Assembly: GCA_013398275.1 (NCBI GenBank) | Contig: VZSE01015287.1 | Span: forward strand, 482,616 to 546,615 | DNA from: Promerops cafer | Lineage: Eukaryota; Chordata; Aves; Passeriformes; Nectariniidae | Length of the DNA: 64,000 nucleotides | Direction of reading: 5' to 3' | Shown: one piece after another, positions 15,091 to 27,300 of the stretch | Position numbering within the stretch: the stretch's first letter is position 1 | Layout: every line of letters starts with the position of its first letter | Translations under genes and position numbers: made by a program | Notes under the pieces: generated by a model | What the model was told of the DNA's origin: nothing | Databases searched by the model: none | Seen by the model: only the letters and a program-made list of their open reading frames with translations

Positions 15091-15485
15091 TTCATAGAAT
15101 CATACATTAGTTTGGCTTGGAGAAGTCCTTTAAAGACAATCTAGAAAAGCCCCCCTGAAATGAGCAGAGACATCTTCAACTAGATCAGGTTGCTCTGAGC
15201 TCTATTCAACCTGACCTTCGATGTTTCCAGGGAACCTCTCTGGACAACCTGTGCTTCACCTTTGTCACTGTAGAAAATTCCTTCTTTGTATCTAGTCTGA
15301 ATCTGTCCTCTTTTGGTTTAAAACCATTGCCTTTTGTCCTATTGCAACAGTTCCTACTAAAAAGTCACCATCTTTCTTGTAAGCCCCCTCTGAGTACTAG
15401 AAGGCTGCCATAAGGTCTCCCCAGAGCCTCCTCTTCTCCAAGCTAAATAGCCCCAACTCTGCGCTTCTGGCTGTGTCCAGACCAG
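15091..15485 (-). mobile_element. CR1 LINE 3' end, truncated
   Basis: The plus strand begins ttcatagaatcatacatt, the reverse complement of the CR1 3' terminal octamer repeat, followed by tttggcttggagaagtcctt, the GCTCTGAGCTCTATTCAACCTG-like block, and the ccagagcctcctcttctcc...aagctaaatagcccc block found in CR1 3' ends. The sense strand is therefore minus. It is 5' truncated, about 395 bp, with clear divergence from the consensus, so it is an old insertion. It lies just past the presumed KITLG transcript end. Confidence 0.9.
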
Positions 15486-16069
15486 CAACCACAGCTTTCA
15501 TTCATATCCATACCCCAAATTCTGGCACCTCCAAATTCTGCTCCCCTGTGTCCCAGTCCATTAATTCTGCTCTACTCTTCCTCATCAGTCCTGTCTGTAC
15601 TTTATTCTTATTTACAAATCCCTCTGTATCTCCCTAGTGCAACTTCCCCTCTTTCTTCCAAGGCTCATTAATGCTTTCTGAGGCAGGCTGAAAGTCTCAG
15701 CAGGTTTACCTCTTCCTCTAGCTGGCAGCTTTTCATTCTCTCTCAGGAATGGAGAGGGGCCAAAGCTCCCTGAGCAGCTCAATTTTTTCCTACCAAACTC
15801 ATCCCATCCCAGACCTCTTACAGAAAAGCCACAATAAATTGCTGAAAACTTAAAGGAAGCATGGCATCCTTACAGGACAAGCTCTGGTTTCTACTGAAAG
15901 ATCCTGGTAAATGCCACTCACTGCAAAAGAAGTGCATCAGCATGAAATGTCTGCATCAAGTGAAGGAGTCTGCATCAAGGAGCATATGTTCCGACAGAGA
16001 ATTCTTTCAGATGATGACAGGACTTAAAAATGTCTTAATTGGGACTGACACAATGCAATATACTAATTA
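15486..16069. other. Pyrimidine-rich intergenic stretch
   Basis: From the CR1 edge to the presumed KITLG poly(A) site. The plus strand is rich in C and T at about 15540-15800 (repeated ctgctc, cctctt and ttccc clusters), so the KITLG-sense strand is purine-rich. No gene or repeat family recognised. Confidence 0.5.
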
Positions 16070-16088
16070 TTTGACAGTGCATAATATC

Positions 16089-16094
16089 TTTATT
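16089..16094 (-). terminator. Candidate KITLG polyadenylation signal AATAAA
   Basis: This is the most distal AATAAA in the presumed last exon before the CR1 insertion. On the minus strand it reads TTCTAAATAAAGATATTATG, with TG-rich sequence 30-45 bases downstream. Other hexamers lie upstream, so the site actually used cannot be decided from sequence. Confidence 0.4.
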
Positions 16095-18521
16095 TAGAAC
16101 AATAAAGCATATGTATATAATGTAAATTCCAAATCTGAACTGGTATAAAAAGGGATCTGGGAAAACATCTATCTTTAAGAGGACACATATGTACATACAC
16201 ATCACATTTTATAAACTTTGTTGATTACCTTCAGTCAGAATGTAACTATGCAAAACTGTGCTGACATTTACATTGAAATAAATGAATTCGCCCACAATGC
16301 AACCAGCAAACGTCTGTCTCTATCACTAAAGAGTCTGAAGTTTCCACATTTCTTTAATTTGATAACAAAATAGCAACATGCCACCATTACTGTAAGTCTG
16401 CATTTGACAGTTGAATCAGATTCCTGAATTGAAAAATGTTGGATAATTCTTAAATGTAATTCTAACTCAAAATATCAGTATTTTATGTGTACAGTTAAAT
16501 TTTCAATTTAATAACTCTTTTTTGTGTACTGAACAGTTTCATCATATTATGTAGAGCAACAGAGAAAACAGAGCTGCTGCAGATGAGAACCTAAAAAATT
16601 TGCATTATAAGCAATAGCTTGCTTATAAAATGACCTTGTGATGAAATAAGTACCATTAATTGATTCAAGTAAACACACATCTAAAGTAGAACAATTACTC
16701 AGTATAAGACTATCTGCTTTTTTATTCTCACAGGGCCACTAATAAATGCATGCAAAGTTCAACGATTTCAAAAGAAACCTAAAAATGTTATGTTTCTCAC
16801 CAAACCACAGATATCCAAAAGCCAAATTTGGTTGACTTTTATATAGAAAAAATAAAACACCCCTTTTTTCCCCAATTTTATTTTAAGAGGGAACGTGTTG
16901 ATTTTCCAACTGTGTTAATGCATGGGCTCTGTCTACACAAAAAGAAGACTGAAAAACTGATCACTCTTTAGAAGTTAAACTTCAGAAGTTAAGAAGAAAT
17001 TAAAGGTCTATTTCTGCCACCCCATCTCCAACTGAAGAGTACGTTATTCTGTTTCCATTGATTTCAAAGATGTCTCACAAGTCAGTAGTCTTTCAGAATC
17101 TCACTATGTCCAAAGTAAAGATCTCCTTAGTGGGCACAGAAAGTTTCCAGTAAATTCACAATCCCACTTCAAAGTGCCATGCCATCTAGTGTATCCATGA
17201 ATGTCCAGAAGTCTCCTTCTGGTTTGCAAAAGGATTGAGAACACCCAATCAGATCTCTCTTGTGTTCAGATCTCTCAAATTGAGGGCAAAGAATGGGAAA
17301 ACCACGTGGTTCAACAACAGTTCTGCTACTCCAGGTGTCATACAACTTTCGTGCAAGTTGAAAGAACAATGTTTGTGATGTGAAGGTCAAAAGTTTATAC
17401 ATGAGTTTTCTTTCTGTTCTCATATAACTTAAAATTTACCTTGTTCCATAGAAGAGATTAAAGTGTGTGACATTATTTGAAAATGACTTACTTTAAGATG
17501 TTGCTCCTGGAAAGTGAACATTTTGTCATAGTTAATTTTTGTTTATGTTTCAATTCATAACTGGTATTTTCTATTGTATTGAAGATTAAGAAGCCTAAAA
17601 TATCATGCTTTTGAATATCAAAGTGTAATTTGGAGCACACCAATGTGACCCAAATTATGTGTTATTGAGTATTTGATTTTCTGGAAAAAATGCATTTAGA
17701 AAAATGAACATTTTTTATCCATAAAGAACATTAATAAATACAAGATTTTTGTTTTACTGAAGCTAAGGAAAAAACCCAAACCCTCAAATGCATAAGCTAG
17801 CCTCAAGAGCACATTGTATGAAGTACTTAAGGTTTTTGTACAATGTGTAAGGATAATTGATTCCATTTACAGTGGATACTTTTCCATTCAGTCAAAACCA
17901 ATACACAATTATTCTCTGCACTACCAACAAGGTGCAAATTTCCATCAATTAGGTCATGCTGACAGTTCTTTTAGGGCATCTCTTAAATAAGTTTGAAACT
18001 TAAAGTCTGAGGGCCTTGTGGGTGAAGAACTACAGAGTCAAAGGAGACTCAGCTTTAGATGGGGAATTCCATTGTTTGAGGAATGCACTTGCTTTTTAGA
18101 AGTGATGAACAACCCTGGTCATTAATTGGTGAGTACTCCAGCATCTTCAGAATAAACATGAAGGCCTAATTCTGACACTAAGCTTCTTTTGATCTAGTCT
18201 AAGAGAAGTTCCTCAGGTGATGCAAACCCCAAAGTTCTGTTATCCTTAATAGAAATATGATAATTTATACCGGCTGAGTAGGACTTGAGGACCCTTTTCT
18301 AACAAACAGAAAGTGCATAAAGGGTCTGAGTATAAATAAAAATTCCACATGATCAAATCCTTCCATCACTGAAATCATGAGAAATTTCAACATTGATTGC
18401 AGTAGAGTCAAAATTCCAGGCAGTGTGGCTACATGCCACATCATCAAGTATGGTAAGGTTCTGAGAATTTTTCTTTTTGTAAGTCTGAAAGACACTTTTA
18501 CCAATAATACATACACACAAA

Positions 18522-18522
<1 letters not shown>

Positions 18523-18579
<57 letters not shown>
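18523..18579. repeat. (AC)n microsatellite inside KITLG 3'UTR
   Basis: There are about 28 uninterrupted AC units on the plus strand, so (GU)n in the KITLG transcript. It is flanked by imperfect units (atacacacaaag on one side, atatatgtatg on the other). Such a long pure tract is likely to vary in length between individuals. Spurious cysteine/valine ORFs across it are translation artefacts. Confidence 0.97.
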
Positions 18580-18584
<5 letters not shown>

Positions 18585-20101
18585 GTATGACATTTTCTTT
18601 TTATGCATGGCTCTCAGAAAATTGAGCAGAAGATTAAAACTTCCACAAGAACTCTTAAAAAATTTAGTAACTATACATTTTAAGGAGAACTCCAACTTTA
18701 TGCAAAACTTTAAAAGGGTTGTTTTGTTTCTTTGGGGTTTTTTTTAAAGTTTTCAAGTTATTTAAACTAAAACTCTTGCTGACCTGGTCAATATCAGGAC
18801 AGATGACAGTTTGTCACTGCCTGTGAGCCTTTACCATTTACCTTTCTGAATTACAACCTCTAATACAGGTAAATAATTCATACTCATTATCTGGGAAAAG
18901 ACAAGATGAAAAGATGCACAACTACGCTCATAACTTTTACCATGGTATTTTTAGGATTTACTTGAAAATGCACATCTGTACATCAGTCCTGTTCATATTC
19001 CATGGATACTGTAACAGTAATAGATGCAAAAGACAGGTGGGAAACAAAGTCTTTCTCTTTCATTTCAAAAGAATTAACTTTCAAGAGTGGAGAATGCCAG
19101 GATATTAAAGCTTACTAATCACTTAAAACACAATGCAAACATTAATTACAGCTGATGTAAGTAAATGCTAAATACACTCTCAGGATCTTTCAGATTTTCT
19201 ATTCTATACATTTACAAACAAGGTATAAATGGCATGCATCTTCAGAATTTAAAATGCATTTCATGGGTTTGTCTTTATTGTGATGTTTGAACGCAATTCA
19301 GACTCTTTACTTTGCCTTAGCATGACTGGAAATTTCACCAGTGTTCACATATCCAGCAGTTACACTTAATTCTTCGAAGCTCCATGGGGTACGTTCACCT
19401 CCTGTTTACTTTGTCTTCATCCAGTATTTGCTTCTCCTGAACAGAGACCACCAACGCTGATGAATTCTTGAGGCTTTCTGGGGTGGGCAACCAGCCACCT
19501 GGCACCCGATAGAGACCACGTGTTGCTGTACACACAGCCTTTGACAGGCATAAACACAGCTCCTTATAAGTCTAAGTCTAGAACACGAGCTCAGGGCATG
19601 ACTTGGCTTTCAAGTTTTATATACAAAATTGAAGAGTATGTTATCTGTATCCATTTTTGCGTTTTCTGTCAGTTCAGAGACCTTCATCTGAAGACATCAA
19701 TTTAAGGTAGAGGACACAGAATTTAAATTAAGGATGCAAAGGTATTTATGACTTGCAGTGATTACACACAGTTGGAGGCATTTGAAAGATGCATTTTTGT
19801 TCAGGACATACTTTGTTTGCCAGAGTCAGCTGAAAGTATTAATGCAATTAAAAAACCTCAAATGTCACACAAGGTAGATATTCACATAAGATACAGTCCT
19901 GCTAAGTGCACACTCTTCTTGTCATTGTTCAATTCAGTGTTGGTTTCACAGTAACAAACACAAATTGTCCTCATTTCTGTAGCATGTCTATGGAGTCATG
20001 GGCAGCAACAACAGATGCAGACTCAGTCTGTCACTCCAGAAGGAATACGAATGTGCTTAAAGCTGCTTCATTTATGAAGCGAACATGGAACTGTTACCTG
20101 C

Positions 20102-21292
20102 CTGAAGAGAAAAACAGAAATTCTGATTTTGCTGATTAGTTTTCCTTTCTGACTTACTAAACAATAGAGCTTTTCACAGACATACAACATAGACTTTTTT
20201 TCTTATAATTTTGGAAATAAATTTAATGACACTTGCATGGAGATTTCTTTACTCAGAAGGAAAAATGTTGTAAGATGTACTTTCCTGGTGCAAGAACACA
20301 CTTGCCTGCAAAAGCTCATTGATGTCATCTAAGGTAACGGAACCACTCTCATGGTTTTACAGAACTGTTTGGGCATTTTGGTATTGGCAATCTCTGGCAG
20401 CAAACTTCCCTTTGAAGTCATCTGGACAAACCAAACTGAGTTTACACCTTTGGAAAATGTAACAACTTGTCCAATGCAGTGACAACTTTCATTCTCAATG
20501 AGCATATGGTAGAACAAAGCAGTTAAGGAGAATGTAAAACCTGTAAAGTTGTAGCTAACTCAATCATATCGAACTCCTGAGACTGACTGCTACAGGATGA
20601 TCTGCAAAACTGGGATTGTCTGTTATACTCTTACGCTGCTCTTTCCACTCATGATAAAAAAAATTAAGAGTTCAGCGCTGTCTGAATTTTCCAGACTCTT
20701 ATATAGATGCCATGGGTTAAATACAGCACAGTTTCTGTGGTAAGAAGCCTCTTGCCAGAGAAATGCTGTTCTGCAGAGGACAACTGGGACTGAGAAACCT
20801 CACTCACCTTTGCTGTTCACTCTTACATACTAAAGCAAGACTGATGTATCTGATAAGGCTACAGAGACTACAGAAATATGCTGACTAAGCTACAACTATA
20901 TAAAAGCTCAGCTCTACTTGGCCTGTTCTCCTACACTCACCTGTTCATTTTACCAGATTGTGTTTTTTAGTTCACATTGCTTTGAAACAGCTGTAGTATA
21001 ACAGCTGAAGGCTTCTCTGTATCAGCTCTAACACCAAAAAGGAGAAGCAGTAGCTGTCCTTTATTCTGGAATTCTTGTAAATTTCATTTTGAAGCATTCA
21101 AGTTAAAAATCAAAGTTCTAAATTAATGATACAGGATTAATTAAATTAGCTGCTAAAGATCTTATATGCAAATGAAACCTACTGAATAGAAAGATTTATT
21201 TTTTTTCCTGAAAATGGACTCTGAATCACTTCATATTGCAGCAGCTGAAAGTAGTTAAGTCTATGGTAAAACTCTCACCATAACCAACTTAC
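20102..21292 (-). other. KITLG: KITLG intron 9
   Basis: The intron separates the stop-bearing exon 9 from the non-coding exon 10. GT-AG borders. Nothing else recognised in its 1.2 kb. Confidence 0.85.
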
Positions 21293-21376
21293 CAGTACAT
21301 GAAACAGTAACAGTGTTGAGGGAGAAAAAGCAACAACTACACTTGTAGATGTTCCTTTTCTTTTTGCTGCAACATA
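21293..21376 (-). CDS. KITLG: KITLG exon 9 (C-terminus, stop codon, start of 3'UTR)
   Basis: The exon is 84 bp. The acceptor follows a long pyrimidine tract (ttttttttttccag) and the donor gtaagt follows ACTG. Only the first 40 bases are coding: the third base of a serine codon, then [12 protein letters not shown] and TAG at 21337-21339. The remaining 44 bases are 3'UTR and resemble the mammalian sequence after the stop (CAACACTGTTACT). The C-terminal valine is the conserved end of the family and in mammals acts as an export signal from the endoplasmic reticulum. A stop before the last intron by 44 bases is close enough that nonsense-mediated decay is not expected. Confidence 0.95.
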
Positions 21377-24300
21377 CTGGAAAAAAAAAAGGTACTTTAT
21401 TACTATAGTAATAGTCTTCCAAGGAAATAGCATAGAAGGGTTTATAAGTTAGTTGAAATTTAAAAAAGGGAACTTAAAGAATTATAATTTATGTTTGATA
21501 TTAGTTCTTCCTAATTATAGATGAATATTCCTAACTTCTCAGAGAGGAGAAATTTGTAATAGTCATCTACGCCATATATGCCAAAACACATGCCATATAT
21601 TTATGAAGACATCTGATAGAGAATGCAATCTGTTTCAAGTTCCTGCAAAGGCCCTCTCCTGCATTTAACTGTTTCATCTTTTCTTCATATAAAAAATGTT
21701 TTGTATTTTCTGTGACGTTAAAAGGAAGATGTAAGTTCCATTTCACAGGTTTTAACACCTATGAGGATGACGTGTGGAATGAGTTATTTGTAGGATCTAA
21801 TATACTTGGTGAAATGAATACACAGTCTTCCATTCTATATGCTGTATGTGAAGAAAATTTGTTTTAACAATTTATTACTTTAGCAAGTTTAAACATTGAA
21901 AATTTCAGCTCCTGTGACCAAACTGCTAGATCAGAACCTTGCCTATTTGCGCCTTCACCAATGTCCCTCCACCAGGCATTGCACACAATGTGAGAACACT
22001 ACAGGACATGTCCTTCTGCCACCTGCATCAGATCTTTCCCTAAATCATTCATAGTTAAAATCTGACCAAACATAATGAAATATGAAGTTAAACAATACTC
22101 TCAAAATGCTTTAGCATGGACTATTCTTACTTAAAATGTCACTAAGTCCTTTCCTGGATTTCACAGAATTCCTTGCCCAAGCCATGTCCAAGGAACTTAA
22201 AAGCCTTGAACTGTTATTTCTAATGTATATTTGATTTGCTGAGAACTTTTTCTCTTTAAAAATCAGATAAAGCAGTGTATAAGTAGGAAAAGAGCCGTGA
22301 ATCATTTCAGGATGACCTTAGGAAGTTATTAGCATTTGAATGAGTTCTCATTTACTTTCCACAAATATTAAAAAAAACAGCAACCAGAAAATATATACCC
22401 TGAGGAATGTAAAAAAGTGAAATAACATAAAAAATGTTACTGTAAAAGGTATTTAAAAGGATTTAGGAGCACAACCAGAAAGACATTGCTTTCTATTTAT
22501 TTCCATAACTTCGACCTAGCTTTACATCACACAGCAAATAACAACATTTACTTTATTTTGTTGCTTTCCCTATAGGTCTCAGCAATCCTTTCTCACAGTG
22601 GGAATAAAGACAGAAAAAATAATGTCCCCATAATAAAATGCTATATGCAGAACTACCCTCCATATCAATTTCTATGTTTAAACAAGCAAGTCTTTTAAAG
22701 GGCACACTCTAAGCACATATTTTACCTCTGCAGCAAGACCATGTATTTGGGGGTTTTTGTGTTTGTCACAGAGCTAAACAGGAAGCAGTTCTCAGAGATA
22801 AAATTACATCTGTAAATACAAATTTTAAGTGAAACAATATACCTTATCTCATTTTCCTCTTGATAGTCACGACACTGTGTAGCTTCATTACTTTCTGGTC
22901 TGGATTTGGGATGTATTTTCTAGGAAGAAAATGCACTAAATATAAATATTCTAAAGCTTTCTTTAGTAACTAAACAATTTTATATTTCAATTTGCTTCAG
23001 ATGTTCAATATCAAAATCATCTTGCAAAATGTAGGCCAAATCTTGTCTTCTAACATACATCTACTACTGATATAAATTTTACTATTGAAATTTTTGTATT
23101 GTAGGCAGGGGCATAGGGACCAAAAACAAACAAAAAAAATTCTTTCTCAATATACAATAGGAGAAATGGAAAATTGACTGAATCACACTATTTTTGTTTC
23201 CAATTAGAGAGCGATCATGCTGATAAGAGAGGATTTGCACTTTGATGATAGAATTCAAGAATTTGACACAGACTTACATCTGCAAGTCACAGTTAAGTGG
23301 AGATCAAAAGAAGTATCTCTTGCTTTCAAATACAGAATGGTTCTCTTATTCCCACTCCCCACAGCTAAGAAATGTAGTGTCACTATGTAAACAGTTCTAT
23401 GTAGTATCTCTTACCTTCCAGTATATGGCTCCCAAAATAAAGCCAATAAGGATAGACAGCAATGATGTCAGTGCTATGCTGATCCCTTGCAGGCTGGAGC
23501 TGCTAATGAAGCCAAGTGCTTCTTCTGTAATTAAAGATACTCTCATTAGTGAAGACAGATTTATAGCAGAAAACTGTCTTCAGGGCAACACTATTAGCAA
23601 GAGCACTTTCATGCACCACCTACATAACAGCATCTTAAATAGCAGACAGATACTTCAAAGTGCAATGTACATGAGATGCACTTCATACAAAATCGTACAG
23701 GAAATTTTTGACCACAAGGATGCTCCAGCCACTTCTGAAACAGCAGTGTTGAAAAGTACCAACACCAATTCTCTTTTTGCCATTGTAGAGAATTACCTCT
23801 TTCCCATTCTTCAAAGTTTTGGATTCCTAATTTTTGAAGGTCTTACTTTGAAACACAAAGCAATTATTTGGAAAAGAATATATGTCAATTTGTGCATTTG
23901 CATTAGTTCCATCAGACAGCTCCCACTGCAGCTCCCACTTTGCCTTGCCACTAATCAATGACCAGCATGAGGGCTCTCAAAGGAGGTTAATTTAACAGAA
24001 TAAGCCTGATCATTTCTAAAGCTTCCTGGAAAGATACTGCTGACCTCAGCAAGATCAAACCCTTGTACATTGAGGTTTAACTGGGTTATTTGGTTATAAG
24101 CATTTCTTGATAGCTTTTAACGTTTTGTACAGAAGAGCACCAATTCTATTCTTTTATGTACACAAAAAATTCTGTTCCCATCACCGGGAGCTGGATGCAT
24201 GCTGAGACTAAAATTTGTCCCTTCAGTTATTTCATCAAGAGCAGGGTGTGGAAAGTCCTACAGAGTCACCTGGGGACCCTCCTTCTGAAATGTAAAGTGA

Positions 24301-27300
24301 ACCTCAGGAGACTGGTATTTTAGACATCGTTCACCCAGGTTTGGTTCATTTCAAATTGGGTGTCTGCAGCTCGAATGGTGAGTGTATTGACAGTTTACAG
24401 GAAAAGAACCAAACTGTAAGCACTGGAAAAGAGTAGATGATTGGATACACAGAAATGAAAATGAACTGACAGCACTCAAAATTTGTGTGACTCATGCAAA
24501 TAGCAAATGTCTAAGCACATACAGTGTGATATACTGGGTCAAACAACGTGTTTAGTACATTATTAAACAGCCTCCTAGAAAATACTTTAGAAAGGAGTGT
24601 TATTATAATTAACTAGAAATTCATTTATAACTCTCAGATTTTCTTGTTGACATTTTTCAAGTTTTAGACAAATATTCTTTTTATCTCTGAAATTCAGCTG
24701 TGTTTTCTAGGCTCAATGTAGATACAAATAAGACAACATAAAGTCTGTATCTTATATATTCATATACTGCACATATCTCTGTGTCTTATACACTGTTTAC
24801 AAAGTCTAGGTTCTGACTGTAGGGGCTTGAGTTTCACTTATATCTGGTAGATTTGGCACACTAAAAGGAAACATCAGTCAAGCAGAACTGATGCCAGCTT
24901 ACCGTGAAAGAAATCTGTCTACAGAAGGGAAAGATAGCAGATAGTTCTACAGAGGTGAGAAAGAGAGGCTATTGATTAGTCTGCCTCTGTCTGCTCAGAC
25001 ATTAAAGCCAAGAGCAGACATGAACTGGGGAGACATAACCTTTCTAACTTTCTGTCCCAGATTAGGCACAGAGGATGTTTGCTTGCAGAACTGATCTTCA
25101 AGAAAACTGGGCAAACTCAAGTGGGTGGAGCCAGCCTGAACAACTCCAAAAATGCTCTCCTGTTGTTGCTTATCTGAATTGTATTCTCAGAAGAAAATTC
25201 CGATATTGCTCTTGTGCTCTAGGCAAGTAAAAAGCAATTTTCATTTGCTTGATGCTATTCTTCTCAGTGAGAGACTGCTGAGTTTTACAGCTAAATTATG
25301 TAAATCATATGGAGATGGCCATGTTTTCTGGATTCCACCCCACAAACTTCAGAAAAAAAATTAAAAAGTGAAATAAAAATCAAAGGAAAAGCTCTTCAGC
25401 TCATGTAGAGCATAATATGTTTGATAACATGTTATGGTAGAGTGTATAACCTCAAAAACCCTCTGCCTACCTGCAGTGCTGGGCAGCATGTCATGGCAAG
25501 CATGCTGTTTTTTTTACATGAACTACTAGAGAAATGTTTTGTATGCAGGCTAATCAGTGAGAATTTTGTACCTTTGTTTTTAACAGTATTTTTCACAAAG
25601 TTAATGCAATTTAAAACAACAGAAGAGACCCCTTTACAATGAGGTATCTAAAGCTGGAAAAATCTGATTTCTGAAAAGTTATCTCCAATGCAGATGATTT
25701 CTTCATCATCTATGGAAAACTGAAAGGAATTTATAATGAGCTTTCCATGTGGGGACATGCAATCTAGGGATCAAGCCTATATACAGTTCCATTGTGACAC
25801 TCTCCTTAGCCTACCTTTTAAAAATGACAACTGATTTTTTTTTCCACAACCTGACAGTGTATGAATTAATTTGAAAGTTAAGTAACCCATAACTACCTTA
25901 AAAAGCAAGCAAAACCAGATTACTTAATTTCACTTTCAAGTCCAGAAAAAATTCTCTTGAAAGATCTGGGGAGAATGAAATGAGTCATGGCAGGTTTCTT
26001 CATGTGTCTTTTATTTATATTAAAATTTAAAACAGAACAGGCTGAAGAATCTTCAGTCTGGAGAACCTCCCAGGGACTTCTGTCTTAATGAAGGAAAGGG
26101 AGAGAAGGAAAGAAAGCAGGCTGCCACAGGGACCTTTTCCTGTGTTAGAAACTTTGGAGCTCTACACAGAAAGATTCTGATTCCCATCAGTTGTAAAGGC
26201 AGAGCAGGAGAAGGAATAGCAGGAACCAGGTGCACCAATAACTTTATGAACTCTTTGGGCAATGCCAGAGGAACTGCTGACTATATCCAGCAGCGTGAAA
26301 AAGGGGAGTGGATGCAGGCCAGCATCTCTCAGAGCTCTTACTCTCCATCCTGTGGAAGATTCCCTAAGGAAGTGGGCTCATTTGACGCTGATTTACATAT
26401 AGTCTTCATGGACATTGGGGTGTTAGGCTGTAAACAAAATATATTTACCTTAAAAGCCACTCAGCTACATAATGAAGTTATTGAGCTGCTTCCTACCTTG
26501 AGCCATGTGTGATTATGATTGAAAGCACTGGCTTCATTTTTTTTGCCATATATATCTCAAAGGAATTTTCAGTTTACCTGTGCTCAGTTCCAACACAATT
26601 ACCACAAGATCTTATCTGTAAAAATGCAGAGCAGCTCTCACCTGTTCATTAGGGTTTTCCATTAACTATTAAGTTGGAACAAAGGAACAAAGGCACAGAA
26701 GGCAGCACCAATTGCATTAAGCCATGGGTGAACATTTTCAAATTGCTGCGCAATTACTGAATTAAACTATGGCATTTTTTTCTTAATTAAAAAAGGAGAC
26801 CTTCTTCCAAAAAAGTTACAGAGATCTCTGTGTTTACATGTTCTTTGAGCTACTCAGTACTAAATAATAGGGCTAAATTATTGTGAGGAAATTACAGACA
26901 AAAATGGAAGGAGGCAACATTGAATTCTTCATGAAATTATAATGAATGTTATGGCATTCAATTGAAGGAGAAGTTTTAGTCACAGCTAGTAAGTTCAAGC
27001 GTAACATGAAATTCATCTGATGGGTTCAACTACTGAAAGAAGAGATTAGGACTCAAGACATCTTATCCTGACACTTCTTCTTTACACAGGAATCATCTAA
27101 TCTATGTTCTCTAGACCACGTGTGGTATAATCATCCAGAGAAATATGAGCAAGACTGGAACTTTAACAGCTAACTGGAACTTCAATGGACTACAGTCAGG
27201 TAACACAAAGGGGAAAAAACAAACCAGCCTAAATAAATTTGGGGTGGTGGTGGTGGTCTTTTGAAAATTTTATGGGGGAAAAGATGAAGTGTGAACATGT

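Larger units (their letters stand above)
16070..20101 (-). other. KITLG: KITLG exon 10, 3' untranslated region (3' end approximate)
   Basis: The acceptor is tttctcttcag at 20102-20112. The exon opens GCAGGTAACAGTTCC and continues with CTTCATAAATGAAGCAGC, which matches the start of the last exon of mammalian KITLG as I remember it, so the upper boundary is well supported. The exon is wholly non-coding. Its lower end is inferred: AATAAA on the minus strand at 16089-16094 followed by a TG-rich stretch (TTGCATTGTGTCAG) gives cleavage near 16070 and a length of about 4 kb, close to the known long 3'UTR of the gene. Other AATAAA hexamers at 19274-19279, 16878-16883 and 16721-16726 could give shorter forms. 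A long CA/TG repeat lies inside, and an ATTTATTT element lies near 16270-16285. Confidence 0.75.

Noticed and set aside
18265..18695. Several open frames rich in Cys-Val or Thr-His around the CA repeat.
   Set aside because: They are direct translations of the dinucleotide repeat inside the KITLG 3'UTR.
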